From Anaerolineaceae bacterium (GTDB lineage: Bacteria > Chloroflexota > Anaerolineae > Anaerolineales > Villigracilaceae), in NCBI GenBank assembly GCA_009772985.1, contig WOUS01000003.1:1-64000 (forward strand): a stretch of DNA of 64,000 bases, written 5' to 3'. The notes beneath the pieces were generated by a model. That model saw only the letters and a program-made list of their open reading frames with translations, was not told the origin of the DNA and searched no databases. The position numbers were made by a program, and so were the translations under genes. Shown one piece after another: positions 1 through 8,477 of this stretch (its first letter is position 1; every line of letters starts with the position of its first letter).

Positions 1-1299
1 CGGTTTGGACGGGCCGGTCGGTCCGGCAGGGGCGGATTCATCCAGCGGAGCCGGGCGGGGTTTCTCCGGTTTCGGGGCGGGTGCAGCAGGAGTTTCGGGT
101 TTCATTTCATCCAACCAGTCTGGCAGGCCGCCGGCATCCGCCGGAGGCGCAGCCGGTTCCACCGCGGCCGCGCCGGTCACTTCGGGCGGGGCCATGGATT
201 GCAGCCAGTCCGGGATCTCTGCCGGGGCAAGCGGTTCGGCGGCCTTCGATTCGTCGGAAAGATCGAGCGGACCCTCTTTGGCTTCACCGCCGGGTTCCTG
301 CCAGCCGGCCTCGCGCAGCCAGGGAGGGATGCCTTCCCCAGACGGGGCGGCGGAGGCAGGTTCCCGGTCCGGGGCCGGGGTCGGGGAGGAAACAGGCGCG
401 GGCGCGGGGGCCGATTCCGCGGGAGGGGTCAGCCACGCGGGCGGCTTTTCTTTTTTGGATCCATCGTCCAGTTTGACGCCCAGCGAGGCGGCCCAGTCGC
501 TTTTGGCCGGCGCGCTGGCGCTGACCGGCCGGTACTCCAGCCGCTCCAGGCTGACGGCCGCGTCGGCCACCTGCTCGGACTGGAACACGGACCCGGTCAC
601 GAAGGCGGCGTACGGGTCCAGCACGAGCAGGCGCGGGCGGTACACCTGGGTATCTTCGGAACGGGTCGTGCCGGGCAGGACATCGAGCAGGATGCGCATG
701 GCGTCCATGCAGTTCGGGTATTTTTTCAGCAGCTGGATGGCCATCTCGGCCGCTTCCACCTTCTGGCCCGCCCGGAAGTGGGCGCGCGCCAGCATCACCT
801 GCAGGTCAGCGCGGTTGGCATCCTCGGCCAGCACCGAGCGGATCTCGGCGATGGCCTGGTTGAAGAGTTCCCCCTGGGCGTACATGTTCGCCAGCGCGTC
901 GCGGCTCAGGCGGATCTTGGGCGGCTCCACACCGTCACGGCGACCGTACAGGCGGCGCAGTTCGCCCTGGATGGCCGGGTTGGAGGGCTGCACTTCGAAG
1001 GCACGCTCCATGTGCCAGATGGCATCGTCCAGGCTGTTCTCGTTGTCGCGGATGATGCTCATGCCCACATGGGCCACGAAATCGTCCGGCACGGCCTGCA
1101 GGACGCGCAGGAAAATGTCGGCGGCGTCGGTGTAGCGGCGGGCTTCCAGGTGGGACTTGCCGAGCAGGCGGTAAGTCTCCACGTGCATCGGGAAAGATTT
1201 CAGGATGTGCTGACAGTGGGCAATGGCCTCGTCGAGTTGTCCGCCCTCGATCAGGCTTTCGATTTCCCGGTTGTAGACGCGCAGAGCGATTTTCGCCAT
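1..1299 (-). CDS. TPR-repeat protein with disordered Pro/Ala-rich tail (partial)
   Basis: The frame is open from the ATG at 1299 to the window edge, so the C-terminus is missing and the ORF track lists only antisense shadows. An AGGAG stands 8 nt upstream of the start. Residues 1-215 read as helical TPR-type repeats (for example 'LDEAIAHCQHIL' and 'GQKVEAAEMAIQLLKK'). From about residue 260 the chain becomes Pro/Ala/Glu-rich, with a recurring short motif PxWL or PDWL at four or more places. TPR arrays are protein-docking scaffolds, and the tail is probably disordered with repeated binding motifs. No enzymatic domain is visible and the partner is unknown. Confidence 0.8.
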   Translation of the reverse strand, partial: MAKIALRVYNREIESLIEGGQLDEAIAHCQHILKSFPMHVETYRLLGKSHLEARRYTDAADIFLRVLQAVPDDFVAHVGMSIIRDNENSLDDAIWHMERAFEVQPSNPAIQGELRRLYGRRDGVEPPKIRLSRDALANMYAQGELFNQAIAEIRSVLAEDANRADLQVMLARAHFRAGQKVEAAEMAIQLLKKYPNCMDAMRILLDVLPGTTRSEDTQVYRPRLLVLDPYAAFVTGSVFQSEQVADAAVSLERLEYRPVSASAPAKSDWAASLGVKLDDGSKKEKPPAWLTPPAESAPAPAPVSSPTPAPDREPASAAPSGEGIPPWLREAGWQEPGGEAKEGPLDLSDESKAAEPLAPAEIPDWLQSMAPPEVTGAAAVEPAAPPADAGGLPDWLDEMKPETPAAPAPKPEKPRPAPLDESAPAGPTGPSKP

Positions 1300-1398
1300 G
1301 ACAAACTCCTGGCTCTATTATGCACTAAACTTTAAGATTACGCAATTGCCGGACGCCTGGTAGTTTTTGCACCTCGGCAGCGATTCTAACTCGATATC

Positions 1399-2694
1399 CT
1401 ACTCGTAAAACAGCGGCAGGGGCGGGACCGGCGTCTCGCTCCATCCAAAAGCCGCCCGGACGTTTTCGCGCGCCTCGGCCTGCTTCGCCGCGTCGCTGGC
1501 GTGGACCGTGAGCAGGGGCTGGCCGCGCTCGACCGCCTCCCCAACCTTGCAGTGGACGACCAGCCCGACGGCGTGGTCAATCGGGTCGCCCTTTTTGGCG
1601 CGCCCCGCGCCGAGCGTCACCGACGCTTCCCCGAGGATGCGCGCGTCGGCCTTCGACAGCCAGCCGCTGCGTTCGGCGGCCAGCGTTTCGACGAATTTCG
1701 CCTTCGGGAATTTTTCCGGGTCGTCCACGTACGACACATCCCCGCCCTGAGCGCGGACGAGGGCGCGGAACTTGTCGAAGGCCGCGCCCGAGGCGATGGA
1801 TTCTTCCGCCAGCCGGCGGGCAGACTCCAGGTCCGGGGCGCGGCGGCCCAGCGCGAGCATGTGCGCGCTGACGTGCAGGCAGTGCTCGCGGAAATCCGCC
1901 GGTCCGCCGCCGTGCAGCATGTCGAGCGCCTCGCGCACTTCGAGCGAGTTGCCCACCGCCGCGCCGAGCGGCTGGTTCATGTCCGACAGGAGGGCGGTCA
2001 CGCTGCGCCCGGCCAGTTTGCCGATGTCGGCCATCAGCCCGGCCAGGACGCGCGCCTCGTCGAGGGTCTGCATGAACGCGCCGCGCCCCACCTTCACGTC
2101 CAGCACGATGGCCTGCGCGCCCCCGGCGATCTTCTTGCACATGATGGACGAAGCAATGAGCGGGAGGGACTGCACCGTGCCGGTCACGTCGCGCAGGGCA
2201 TAGAGTTTGCCGTCGGCGGGCGCCAGGTTGAGGCTCTGACCGGTCAGCACCACGCCGGTCTCTTTGAGTTGCCGCTTGAATTCCTCGGTCGTCAGGTCGC
2301 AGCGGTAGCCGGGGATGGATTCCATCTTGTCGAGCGTCCCGCCGCTGAAGCCCAGCCCGCGCCCCGACATCTTCCCCACCGGCAGGCCGCAGGCGGCCAC
2401 GATCGGCAGGACGGCCAGCGAAGTCTTGTCGCCCACCCCGCCGGAGGAGTGCTTGTCCACGGCGAAATCCACCACGCCCGACAGGTCGAGCACTTCGCCG
2501 GAGTGCGCCATCGCCAGGGCCAGGTCGGTCGTCTCGCGCGGCGTCATGCCGTTGAGCAGCACCGCCATCGCCCAGGAGGCCGCCTGGTAATCGGGGATCT
2601 CGCCGCGCGTGAATCCATTAACGAAGAACTCGATCTCTTCGCGGGTCAGTTCGCTGCGGTCGCGTTTCTTGATGATGATATCCACTGCACGCAT
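1399..2694 (-). CDS. pdp: Pyrimidine-nucleoside (thymidine) phosphorylase
   Basis: Phosphorolysis of thymidine and uridine to the free base and (deoxy)ribose-1-phosphate, in cytosolic pyrimidine salvage. The protein is 431 aa, the usual family length. The family signature '[16 protein letters not shown]' and the phosphate-binding '[12 protein letters not shown]' are present. The ORF track extends to 3000, but the added N-terminus is translated repeat sequence. The ATG at 2694, preceded by GAGGAG, starts with the canonical '[12 protein letters not shown]'. upp, which uses the uracil released here, lies elsewhere in the window (19018). Uridine-type versus thymidine-only specificity cannot be settled by eye. 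Confidence 0.95.
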   Translation of the reverse strand: MRAVDIIIKKRDRSELTREEIEFFVNGFTRGEIPDYQAASWAMAVLLNGMTPRETTDLALAMAHSGEVLDLSGVVDFAVDKHSSGGVGDKTSLAVLPIVAACGLPVGKMSGRGLGFSGGTLDKMESIPGYRCDLTTEEFKRQLKETGVVLTGQSLNLAPADGKLYALRDVTGTVQSLPLIASSIMCKKIAGGAQAIVLDVKVGRGAFMQTLDEARVLAGLMADIGKLAGRSVTALLSDMNQPLGAAVGNSLEVREALDMLHGGGPADFREHCLHVSAHMLALGRRAPDLESARRLAEESIASGAAFDKFRALVRAQGGDVSYVDDPEKFPKAKFVETLAAERSGWLSKADARILGEASVTLGAGRAKKGDPIDHAVGLVVHCKVGEAVERGQPLLTVHASDAAKQAEARENVRAAFGWSETPVPPLPLFYE

Positions 2695-2785
2695 GAGAAA
2701 CTCCTCGGGAAATTTCGCCGCGCTTATTGTATCCCATTTTGCGGTTGTCTGACAATCTTCTGCCCTTCGGGCGTATCCTGCGCCG

Positions 2786-2942
2786 AGTCTGGGATTGAAA
2801 TCTGGGATTGAAATCCCAGACTGAGACTGCAAGTCCGCTAAAGCGGACTGGAACCGGGCGCGGCCGGCTGCCGGACGCCGGGACGCCGGGATTGAAATCC
2901 CGGGCTGGGAGAGAAAGTCCGCTAAAGCGGACTGGGGGACTG
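2786..2942. repeat. Two copies of a palindromic intergenic repeat (family H)
   Basis: Each copy has a hairpin built on GGGATTGAAATCCC followed after 15-20 nt by AAGTCCGCTAAAGCGGACT, which is itself a perfect hairpin. Two copies are separated by a GC-rich linker in the gap between pdp and udg. The two-hairpin layout matches families A, E and J in this window. Confidence 0.85.
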
Positions 2943-3004
2943 GCCAGGCGCGGCGGCAAGCAGCGCGCGGGATTTTACTCGGGATGCAGTTGTGCTTCAT
3001 CCCG

Positions 3005-3709
3005 CTATGTGTCTAAAATCTGGCGGGCCTTCATCCAGACCTGGTCGAACATCTCGGCGGTCAGGCGTCCGGTCTGGGTGTTCTGGCGGCTGGGATGGTA
3101 GGAGGCCAGTAACCAGTGTTCAGTATTCAGTGGGTCAGTGTTCAGGCGGAATGCAGCGTTGTGAGCAAAAACTGCCGACGAAGGACGAATGACGGTTGAC
3201 GAACCGTCCGCTTTCGCCGCGAAAATCCGCAGAACGGCATCAAAGGCAATGCGCCCCAAAGCGACAAATACTTTCGGCTGGATGAGTTCGATCTCGCGCG
3301 CCAGATACGGCTGGCAGTTTCTCATCTCCTCCGGCGTGGGCTTGTTATCGGGCGGCGCGCAGCGACAGACGGGGGCCGTGTAGAGATCGCACAAGGTCAG
3401 CCCGTCGGCGCGGGAGGCCGAACCGGGCTGGCTGGCAAAGCCGGCGCGGTGCAGGGCCGGGTAGAGGAAATCGCCCGAGGCGTCGCCGGTGAACTGGCGT
3501 CCGGTCCGGTTGGAGCCGTGCGCGCCGGGGGCCAGCCCGACCACGAACACGCGCGCCTGCGCGTCCCCAAATCCGGGGACGGGCTTGCCCCAGTATTCTT
3601 CATCCCGGTAGGCGCGGCGTTTCTCGCGCGCCATCTTTTCGCGCCATTCCACCAGCCGCGGACAGCGGCGGCAGGAGAGCAGTTCGGCGTTCAGTTCATC
3701 GAGGGTCAT
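3005..3709 (-). CDS. Uracil-DNA glycosylase, family 5 (UDGb-like)
   Basis: Removes uracil and other deaminated bases from DNA (base excision repair). Family 5 hallmarks are '[15 protein letters not shown]' near residue 57, an N-terminal 'CRRC' that with later cysteines should hold a 4Fe-4S cluster, and the C-terminal '[12 protein letters not shown]' loop. Between the helix '[12 protein letters not shown]' and that loop lie about 35 residues ('[14 protein letters not shown]' and following) encoded by dispersed repeats, which makes the 234-aa protein slightly long. There is no Shine-Dalgarno. A TAGAAT lies 7 nt before the ATG, so transcription may be leaderless. Confidence 0.92.
   Translation of the reverse strand: MTLDELNAELLSCRRCPRLVEWREKMAREKRRAYRDEEYWGKPVPGFGDAQARVFVVGLAPGAHGSNRTGRQFTGDASGDFLYPALHRAGFASQPGSASRADGLTLCDLYTAPVCRCAPPDNKPTPEEMRNCQPYLAREIELIQPKVFVALGRIAFDAVLRIFAAKADGSSTVIRPSSAVFAHNAAFRLNTDPLNTEHWLLASYHPSRQNTQTGRLTAEMFDQVWMKARQILDT
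3110..3211. repeat. In-frame repeat tracts inside udg (CAGTGTTCAG type and GACGAAGGACGAA type)
   Basis: A tract of CAGTGTTCAG/CAGTATTCAG motifs is followed by a GACGAAGGACGAATGAC...family C tract. Both are read through in frame by the glycosylase gene on the minus strand. Family C tracts recur at about 5101, 15737, 32312 and 49617. Confidence 0.75.
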
Positions 3710-3716
3710 GTCCGCA

Positions 3717-3722
3717 ATTCTA
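3717..3722 (-). promoter_or_regulatory. -10 element TAGAAT for udg, leaderless configuration
   Basis: TAGAAT on the minus strand with a 7-nt spacer to the ATG at 3709 and no Shine-Dalgarno. The transcription start would fall at or next to the start codon. Confidence 0.55.
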
Positions 3723-3783
3723 CCCGAAGCGGCTTGTATTTTTCCAGTTTTGCGCTACACTAATCAAGACCAAGGAGGACGGC

Positions 3784-4725
3784 ATGAAAGAGTTCAGGAA
3801 ACACGTTGCCATTGCGATTGACGGCGGCGGCATCCGCGGCGTGATCGTCACCCGCGCCCTCGCCAAACTGGAGGCGCACCTGCACAAACCCTGCCACGAG
3901 ATCTTCCGCCTGACCGCAGGGACATCCACCGGCTCGATCATCTCGGCCGGCATCGCCGCCGGGCTGACCGCCGAGCAGATGTACCAACTGTACGTCCAGT
4001 TGGGGCCGGCCATTTTCAGGAAGACCTGGCGCTCGTTCTTCTGGCCGCTGACCCGCTACCGCTATTCCAGCCAGCCGCTGGCAGACGCCCTGCGCCGGCA
4101 CATCGGCGACAAAAAGATGGGCGACTTCTGGAAGGCCGATCCCAAAACCGACGTGGTCATCACGGCATTCGACCTGGTGGAGAACCGCACCCGCTTCATC
4201 AAGCCGTGGAAATCAGAATACAAAAACTGGCCGGTGGTGACAGCCGTGCTGGCATCCAGCACCATCCCGACCTACTTCCCGGTGGTGGAGGGCCGCTACG
4301 TGGACGGCGGGGTCGGCTCGTACGCCAATCCCTGCTACCTGGCGGCGTACGAACTCCAGTTCGTCCTCGGATGGAAACCGGAGGAGACCACGCTCATCAG
4401 CCTCGGCACGGGGCGGGACCCGCGTCACGTCCGCGTCGGCGAGCCGTCACGCTACGGCGCGCTCGACTGGCTCGAACCGCTGGTGGGCGCCTTCCTGCGC
4501 TCCGCCGACGACCAGCAGGTCCATCTCGTGGAGACCTTCTTCAAGAAACTGGATTTCCGGCGCTTCCAGGTGGACCTGGAGGAGGAACTGCCAGTGGACG
4601 ACCCCCGCAGCATCCCGAAATTGAGCGTGTACGGCGATGAAATGGGACGGATGATCCTCAACGACCAGTACGACCGCGCCCTGGGCGTCACACCTCCCCG
4701 CCCGGCCCCGGCTGTCCCCGTATAA
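3784..4725 (+). CDS. Patatin-like phospholipase
   Basis: A lipid acyl hydrolase with a Ser-Asp dyad. 'DGGGIRGVI' forms the oxyanion hole near residue 13. 'GTSTG' near residue 43 is the GxSxG nucleophile elbow and 'DGGVGSYANP' carries the catalytic Asp. The 313-aa length suits a stand-alone bacterial patatin. No signal peptide or transmembrane segment is visible, so it is probably cytosolic or membrane-peripheral. The start is fixed by an AGGAGG 7 nt upstream. It is divergent from udg, and the 60-bp gap holds both promoters. The physiological substrate cannot be inferred. Confidence 0.92.
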   Translation: MKEFRKHVAIAIDGGGIRGVIVTRALAKLEAHLHKPCHEIFRLTAGTSTGSIISAGIAAGLTAEQMYQLYVQLGPAIFRKTWRSFFWPLTRYRYSSQPLADALRRHIGDKKMGDFWKADPKTDVVITAFDLVENRTRFIKPWKSEYKNWPVVTAVLASSTIPTYFPVVEGRYVDGGVGSYANPCYLAAYELQFVLGWKPEETTLISLGTGRDPRHVRVGEPSRYGALDWLEPLVGAFLRSADDQQVHLVETFFKKLDFRRFQVDLEEELPVDDPRSIPKLSVYGDEMGRMILNDQYDRALGVTPPRPAPAVPV

Positions 4726-4792
4726 CATCCACAGATTACGCAGATTTCACAGATTTAGGTTCTTTGGGAGTTGACGTGGCACACCCCCACAT

Positions 4793-4844
4793 GTAGGGGC
4801 GAACCTGCGTGTTCGCCCGGGCAGACACCCAGGTCTGCCCCTAC
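4793..4844. repeat. Double-hairpin repeat (family E, GTAGGGGCGA type)
   Basis: Outer arms GTAGGGGC/GCCCCTAC enclose two adjacent hairpins, GGGCGAACCTGCGTGTTCGC and GGGCAGACACCCAGGTCTGC. A single-hairpin relative lies in frame inside the ABC-F gene (23338). The flanking 4730-4760 region also holds a CACAGATTACGCAGATT-type tract. The repeat sits between the convergent patatin and queA genes. Confidence 0.85.
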
Positions 4845-4885
4845 ATCACGGCGATTCCCAGAAAGCCCAGATTTATCTGCGGAAT

Positions 4886-6001
4886 CTACAAGATCAGCAT
4901 CGCGTCGCCAAACGAGTAGAAGCGATACTTCTCCCGTTTGGCGACTTCGTATGCCTCCAGGATGGCTTCACGCCCGGCAAATGCGCTGACCAGCATCAGC
5001 AGGGTCGAACGCGGCAGGTGGAAATTGGTGATCATAGCATCAACCAGTTTGAATTCATAGCCCGGCAGGATGTAGCAAGAGGTGGGGCCGGTGAATTGGG
5101 CGACGAAGGACGAAGGACGGAGGACCGGTGATCGAATGTCGTTCGTCGCCCGTCTTTCGTCTTTCGTCGTTTTCGCCGCGCTTTCAAGGGTCCGCACAGA
5201 CGTTGTCCCAACCGCGATCACCCGGCCTCCTGCCTGCCGCGTCCGGTTGATAGCATCGGCTGTCTCCTGCGAAAGGTCACACCACTCGGTGTGGATTTGG
5301 TGCTCGGCCGGGTCGTCCTCCGTCACCGGGGCAAACGTGTCCAGCCCAACGTGGAGCGTAACGTACGCGAGACCGACGCCCTGACTCTGCAATTCGTCCA
5401 GCAGGCGCGGGGTGAAGTGCAGGCCGGCGGTCGGCGCGGCGGCAGAACCGGGGTCGCGCGCGTAGACGGTCTGGTAGCGCTCGGGATCGGCCAGTTTCTC
5501 GTGGATGTACGGCGGGAGCGGGACGTTGCCCACTTTCGGGAAATACGGCTCGATGGGTTCGTTAAAACGGACGCGGCGGCGCGACCCTTCCAGCACGTCC
5601 ACAATTTCGGCCCGGAGTCCGAAGTCTCCTGACTTCGGACTTTGCGGCAGTTCCCGACGACGGGAGTCGTCGGACTCCACAACCAGTTGTTTCCCGACCG
5701 ACATTCCTTTCCCGCCGACCAGCGCCTCCCACGTAAGCAAATCTTCGCGGCGCAGGAGCAGGAGTTCCACGCGGCCGCCGGTGGGCTTGCGGGCAAAAAT
5801 CCGCGCCGGAATGACGCGCGTCTGGTTGACAACCAGCAGGTCGCCGGGGTGGAGGTACTCGCCGATGTCGCGGAAGATCGAGTGTTCCAGTGTTCCCGTG
5901 TCACGTTTCAAGATTAGCAGGCGCGATGAATCGCGCGGCTCGATGGGAGTCTGGGCGATGAAGGCGGGAGGCAGGTGGTAATCGAAGTCGGAGGTTTTCA
6001 T
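4886..6001 (-). CDS. queA: S-adenosylmethionine:tRNA ribosyltransferase-isomerase
   Basis: Transfers the ribosyl moiety of SAM to 7-aminomethyl-7-deazaguanine in tRNA, forming epoxyqueuosine. Family blocks are 'FDYHLPPAFIAQTPIEPRD' at the N-terminus, 'TAGLHFTPRLLDEL', and 'ITNFHLPRSTLLMLVSAFAG' at the C-terminus. The 371 aa exceed the usual ~340 because two dispersed repeats are translated in frame, 'SDDSRRRELPQSPKSGDFGL' (family A) and 'TKDERRATNDIRSP' (family C). Both fall in loops between conserved blocks. The start overlaps the trmH stop (ATGA), so the two genes are translationally coupled. Confidence 0.95.
   Translation of the reverse strand: MKTSDFDYHLPPAFIAQTPIEPRDSSRLLILKRDTGTLEHSIFRDIGEYLHPGDLLVVNQTRVIPARIFARKPTGGRVELLLLRREDLLTWEALVGGKGMSVGKQLVVESDDSRRRELPQSPKSGDFGLRAEIVDVLEGSRRRVRFNEPIEPYFPKVGNVPLPPYIHEKLADPERYQTVYARDPGSAAAPTAGLHFTPRLLDELQSQGVGLAYVTLHVGLDTFAPVTEDDPAEHQIHTEWCDLSQETADAINRTRQAGGRVIAVGTTSVRTLESAAKTTKDERRATNDIRSPVLRPSSFVAQFTGPTSCYILPGYEFKLVDAMITNFHLPRSTLLMLVSAFAGREAILEAYEVAKREKYRFYSFGDAMLIL
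5101..5172. repeat. Family C repeat in frame inside queA
   Basis: GACGAAGGACGAAGGACGG on one side and CGTCTTTCGTCTTTCGTCG on the other form long complementary arms. The minus-strand gene reads them as residues between 'LESAAK' and 'FTGPTSCYILPGY', a loop of QueA. Confidence 0.8.
5614..5678. repeat. Family A double-hairpin repeat in frame inside queA
   Basis: Outer arms GGAGTCC/GGACTCC enclose the hairpins CCGAAGTC-TCCT-GACTTCGG and CCGACGAC-GGGA-GTCGTCGG. It is read in frame on the minus strand as an SDDSRRR... insert. Confidence 0.9.
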
Positions 6002-6816
6002 AACCCGCGTTGACGAGTCGCTTCGTAGAGCAGGACGGACGCGGCACAGGCAATATTCAACGAAGTGGCGGACCCAAACATCGGGATGGTAACCATTGCG
6101 TCGGCAAGCGCCTGGTAAGCGTCGCTCAGACCGTTGGTCTCGTTGCCCACCAGCAGCAAAGTTGGCAAAGTAAAATCGTGTTCATGGATCGGGATTTTCG
6201 CCTTTGCGCTCGTGCCGACCACCCGGAGTCCGCTGAAACGCTGCTTCAATCCATCCAGCCAGGGGATGAGTTCCTTGTGCGACGGCAGGCGGACAGTTGG
6301 GACGCTGAAGAACGAACCGGTGGTTGCCCGAATGGTCTCCGGGTCATACAAGTCGGCGGCATGACCGGTGACGATCACCCCGTCCACGCCCAGGGCATCG
6401 CAGGAGCGGATGATGGCGCCGAGATTGCCGGGGCTGGCAGGCCGGTCCAGGACAAGCGCCAGCATGTTCTCGCGCAGCGGGATGCGCGACAGCTCATCGG
6501 CGGGCATCCCCACCAGGGCGATCAATTCCGAAGCATCTTCCTTGTCGCTCAATTTTTCCATCAGGCGGAGCGGCAGTTCGAAATGCTTTTTCGCGTTGGC
6601 TTTTTGGAGGATGCCTTCCGCCCAATCCGACAGGCGTTTCTCTCTCGAAAATACCAGGGCGTTGATCTCCCACTGGTTCGCCACTGCCTGTGTGATGGCT
6701 CGCACACCCTCCACGAAGAACTCCCCGGAACGGTTCCGTTTGACCCGGTTGCGGCGCAGAGTTTCGAGGGTTTGGAAGTCGCTGTTTTCGGTGCGGATTT
6801 TAATGGCGGTTGGCAT
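5998..6816 (-). CDS. TrmH/SpoU-family RNA 2'-O-methyltransferase
   Basis: A SPOUT methyltransferase acting on rRNA or tRNA ribose. The N-terminal substrate-binding region ('LRRNRVKRNRSGEFFVEGVR') precedes the knotted catalytic domain. Motif 1 is 'DRPASPGNLGAIIRSCDA', motif 2 'LLVGNETNGLS' and motif 3 'PMFGSATSLNIACAASVLLYE'. The 272-aa length is typical. It lies between ruvB and queA on the same strand and overlaps queA by ATGA. The exact RNA target cannot be determined from sequence alone. Confidence 0.93.
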   Translation of the reverse strand: MPTAIKIRTENSDFQTLETLRRNRVKRNRSGEFFVEGVRAITQAVANQWEINALVFSREKRLSDWAEGILQKANAKKHFELPLRLMEKLSDKEDASELIALVGMPADELSRIPLRENMLALVLDRPASPGNLGAIIRSCDALGVDGVIVTGHAADLYDPETIRATTGSFFSVPTVRLPSHKELIPWLDGLKQRFSGLRVVGTSAKAKIPIHEHDFTLPTLLLVGNETNGLSDAYQALADAMVTIPMFGSATSLNIACAASVLLYEATRQRGL

Positions 6817-6825
6817 TTGCTCAAA

Positions 6826-6843
6826 AACGGACGCTGTCCGTCC
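6826..6843. repeat. Small palindromic repeat ACGGACGCTGTCCGT between ruvB and trmH
   Basis: A short hairpin in the 27-nt gap between the ruvB stop and the trmH start. It could attenuate read-through or simply be another dispersed repeat. Confidence 0.5.
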
Positions 6844-7869
6844 CTATAATAACTTGGGTTGGGTTGTCTCGTTATACTCCACCCCCAGGTGCTCGTACGC
6901 CGCCTTCGTTGCCACGCGTCCCTGCGGGGTGCGGTCCAAGAATCCGAGTTGGAGCAGGTACGGCTCGACCACATCCATGATGGTCTCCGGCTCCTCGCTG
7001 ATGGCGGCGGCAATGGTGTTCAGCCCCACCGGGCCGCCGTGATATTTGTTGATGACCGTTTTCAGTACGCGCCGGTCCAGGTCATCCAGGCCGAGCGGAT
7101 CCACGGCCAGCAAGTTGAGGGCTTCTTTCGCCACCTTGCGGGTGACGGTCCCGTCGGCACGCACCTGGGCGTAGTCACGCACGCGCCGCAGGAGACGCAG
7201 CGCCACGCGCGGGGTGCCGCGCGCCCGGCGGGCGATCTCCTCCACGCCGCCCTCATCGGCCTCGACCTTCAACATCCTCACCGCGCGCCGGACAATGGCC
7301 TGCATCGCTTCGATCTCGTAATAATCCAGGCGGTAGACCGCGCCGAAACGGGCGCGCAGGGGCGCGGTCATCAGGGCCAGGCGGGTGGTCGCACCGACCA
7401 CGGTAAAGCGCGGCAGTTTCAAGCGGATGGAACGGGCGGACGGGCCCTTGCCGATGACGATGTCGAGGGCGTAGTCTTCCATCGCCGGATAAAGCACTTC
7501 TTCCACAGCCTTGCCGAGGCGGTGGACTTCGTCAATGAAAAGCACGTCCCCGGCGCGCAGGTTGGTCAGGATGGCGGCCAGGTCGCCGGCGCGTTCGATG
7601 GCCGGGCCGGAGGTGACCTTGATATTGACGCCCATCTCGTTCGCCACCACGTGCGCCAGGGTGGTCTTGCCCAGCCCGGGCGGCCCGTAGAACAGGACGT
7701 GGTCGAGCGGTTCCCGGCGCTGGCGGGCGGCGGCGATCAGGATGGCCAGGTTTTCTTTCACCTGGTCCTGTCCGATCAGGTCGGAGAGCAGTTGCGGACG
7801 CAGGGTCTGGTCGAGGCGGTCGTCGGGCTTCGGCTCGGGGTCGAGGACGCGTTTGGATGGGTCGGTCAT
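6844..7869 (-). CDS. ruvB: Holliday junction branch migration ATPase
   Basis: The hexameric AAA+ motor that with RuvA migrates Holliday junctions. Walker A 'GPPGLGKTT' lies at about residues 62-70, Walker B is '[10 protein letters not shown]', the sensor region includes 'FTVVGATTR', and the C-terminal winged helix includes '[17 protein letters not shown]'. The ATG at 7869 ('[10 protein letters not shown]') gives the canonical 341 aa; the extra N-terminus in the ORF track is repeat sequence. TATAAT lies 7 nt before this ATG with no Shine-Dalgarno, so the mRNA is probably leaderless. It heads a ruvB-trmH-queA operon. ruvA and ruvC are 18 kb away. Confidence 0.97.
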   Translation of the reverse strand: MTDPSKRVLDPEPKPDDRLDQTLRPQLLSDLIGQDQVKENLAILIAAARQRREPLDHVLFYGPPGLGKTTLAHVVANEMGVNIKVTSGPAIERAGDLAAILTNLRAGDVLFIDEVHRLGKAVEEVLYPAMEDYALDIVIGKGPSARSIRLKLPRFTVVGATTRLALMTAPLRARFGAVYRLDYYEIEAMQAIVRRAVRMLKVEADEGGVEEIARRARGTPRVALRLLRRVRDYAQVRADGTVTRKVAKEALNLLAVDPLGLDDLDRRVLKTVINKYHGGPVGLNTIAAAISEEPETIMDVVEPYLLQLGFLDRTPQGRVATKAAYEHLGVEYNETTQPKLL

Positions 7870-7876
7870 GTTTCCG

Positions 7877-7882
7877 ATTATA
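7877..7882 (-). promoter_or_regulatory. -10 element TATAAT for ruvB, leaderless configuration
   Basis: A perfect TATAAT on the minus strand with a 7-nt spacer to the ruvB ATG. No Shine-Dalgarno lies between them and no convincing -35 hexamer is visible. Confidence 0.65.
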
Positions 7883-7914
7883 CCCGCTTGCAAAAGAATA
7901 GGCTTTGCTGTATC

Positions 7915-7985
7915 ATTTTTGCATCGAATGACGCAAATTACGCGAAATATTTTTTGCATCGAATTACACGAAATACACGAAAAAA
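7915..7985. repeat. Two imperfect direct repeats upstream of the first GxxExxY gene
   Basis: Two units of about 35 bp, each starting TTTTTGCATCGAAT and continuing with ACGCGAAAT or ACACGAAAT motifs, stand between the ruvB promoter and the nuclease gene. A degraded GCATTCGAT...TTCGTGT match on the far side of the gene (8410-8455) may be the other end of the same element. Confidence 0.7.
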
Positions 7986-8012
7986 ACTTTGAGGTTCGAA
8001 TGAGGAGGAGAG

Positions 8013-8408
8013 ATGGCCGAGATTCTGTTCAAGGAATTGTCGTATGCGATTGTCGGGGCGGCGATGGAAGTGCATCGCGCGCTGGGCGCAGGATTTCTCG
8101 AATCTGTCTATCAAGCGGCGCTGGCTTACGAGTTGAGATTACGAAAAATTCCTTTTGAAGAACAAGTCCGGTTGCCGGTCTATTACAAGGAGCAACTGGT
8201 TGGTGAATATGTCGCGGATTTTGTGATAGACAGCAAAATTATCCTGGAAATCAAAGCGGTAACTGAAACTCATGACGCGCACCGCGCACAAGCCATCAAT
8301 TACCTGGCCGCTACGGGTTTCCAATTGGCAATCCTGCTCAATTTCGGCGCGTCAAAACTGCAACAGGAACGGCTCGTCCGTTTCAACGCATTCGAGAAAA
8401 AACCATAA
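8013..8408 (+). CDS. GxxExxY protein (PD-(D/E)XK-like nuclease fold), copy 1
   Basis: A 131-aa member of the GxxExxY family ('[13 protein letters not shown]' carries the naming motif), assigned to the PD-(D/E)XK superfamily. '[20 protein letters not shown]' supplies the D...ExK pattern. Its biological role is not established, and paralogues are scattered through Anaerolineae and other genomes. The start has a strong GAGGAGGAG. A second copy lies 1.5 kb downstream (9934) with about 60 percent similarity by eye. It stands alone, flanked by repeats, which fits a mobile or repeat-associated cassette better than a metabolic operon. Confidence 0.85.
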   Translation: MAEILFKELSYAIVGAAMEVHRALGAGFLESVYQAALAYELRLRKIPFEEQVRLPVYYKEQLVGEYVADFVIDSKIILEIKAVTETHDAHRAQAINYLAATGFQLAILLNFGASKLQQERLVRFNAFEKKP

Positions 8409-8477
8409 GCATTCGATCTGTTCGTGTCACACCGTACCCGTAAGGGTATTCGATGCTAAATCTCTATGGAGAACTAT

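Noticed and set aside
199-1335. Long plus-strand ORFs over the first 1.3 kb
   Set aside because: They are antisense shadows of the TPR gene, which runs off the left edge and so is missing from the ORF track. The minus frame has a good ribosome binding site and TPR periodicity.
1501-2811. 436-aa plus-strand ORF opposite pdp
   Set aside because: High-GC shadow. The His/Arg/Ala-rich composition is typical of antisense frames and the opposite strand encodes a clear phosphorylase.
2786-2942. GATTGAAATC motifs resembling the 3' end of CRISPR repeats
   Set aside because: Only two copies, each an internal palindrome with a second fixed hairpin beside it. There is no regular spacer structure.
7870-7959. 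30-residue N-terminal extension of RuvB in the ORF track
   Set aside because: It is encoded by repeat sequence and the promoter region. The ATG at 7869 gives the canonical protein and sits 7 nt after a TATAAT.
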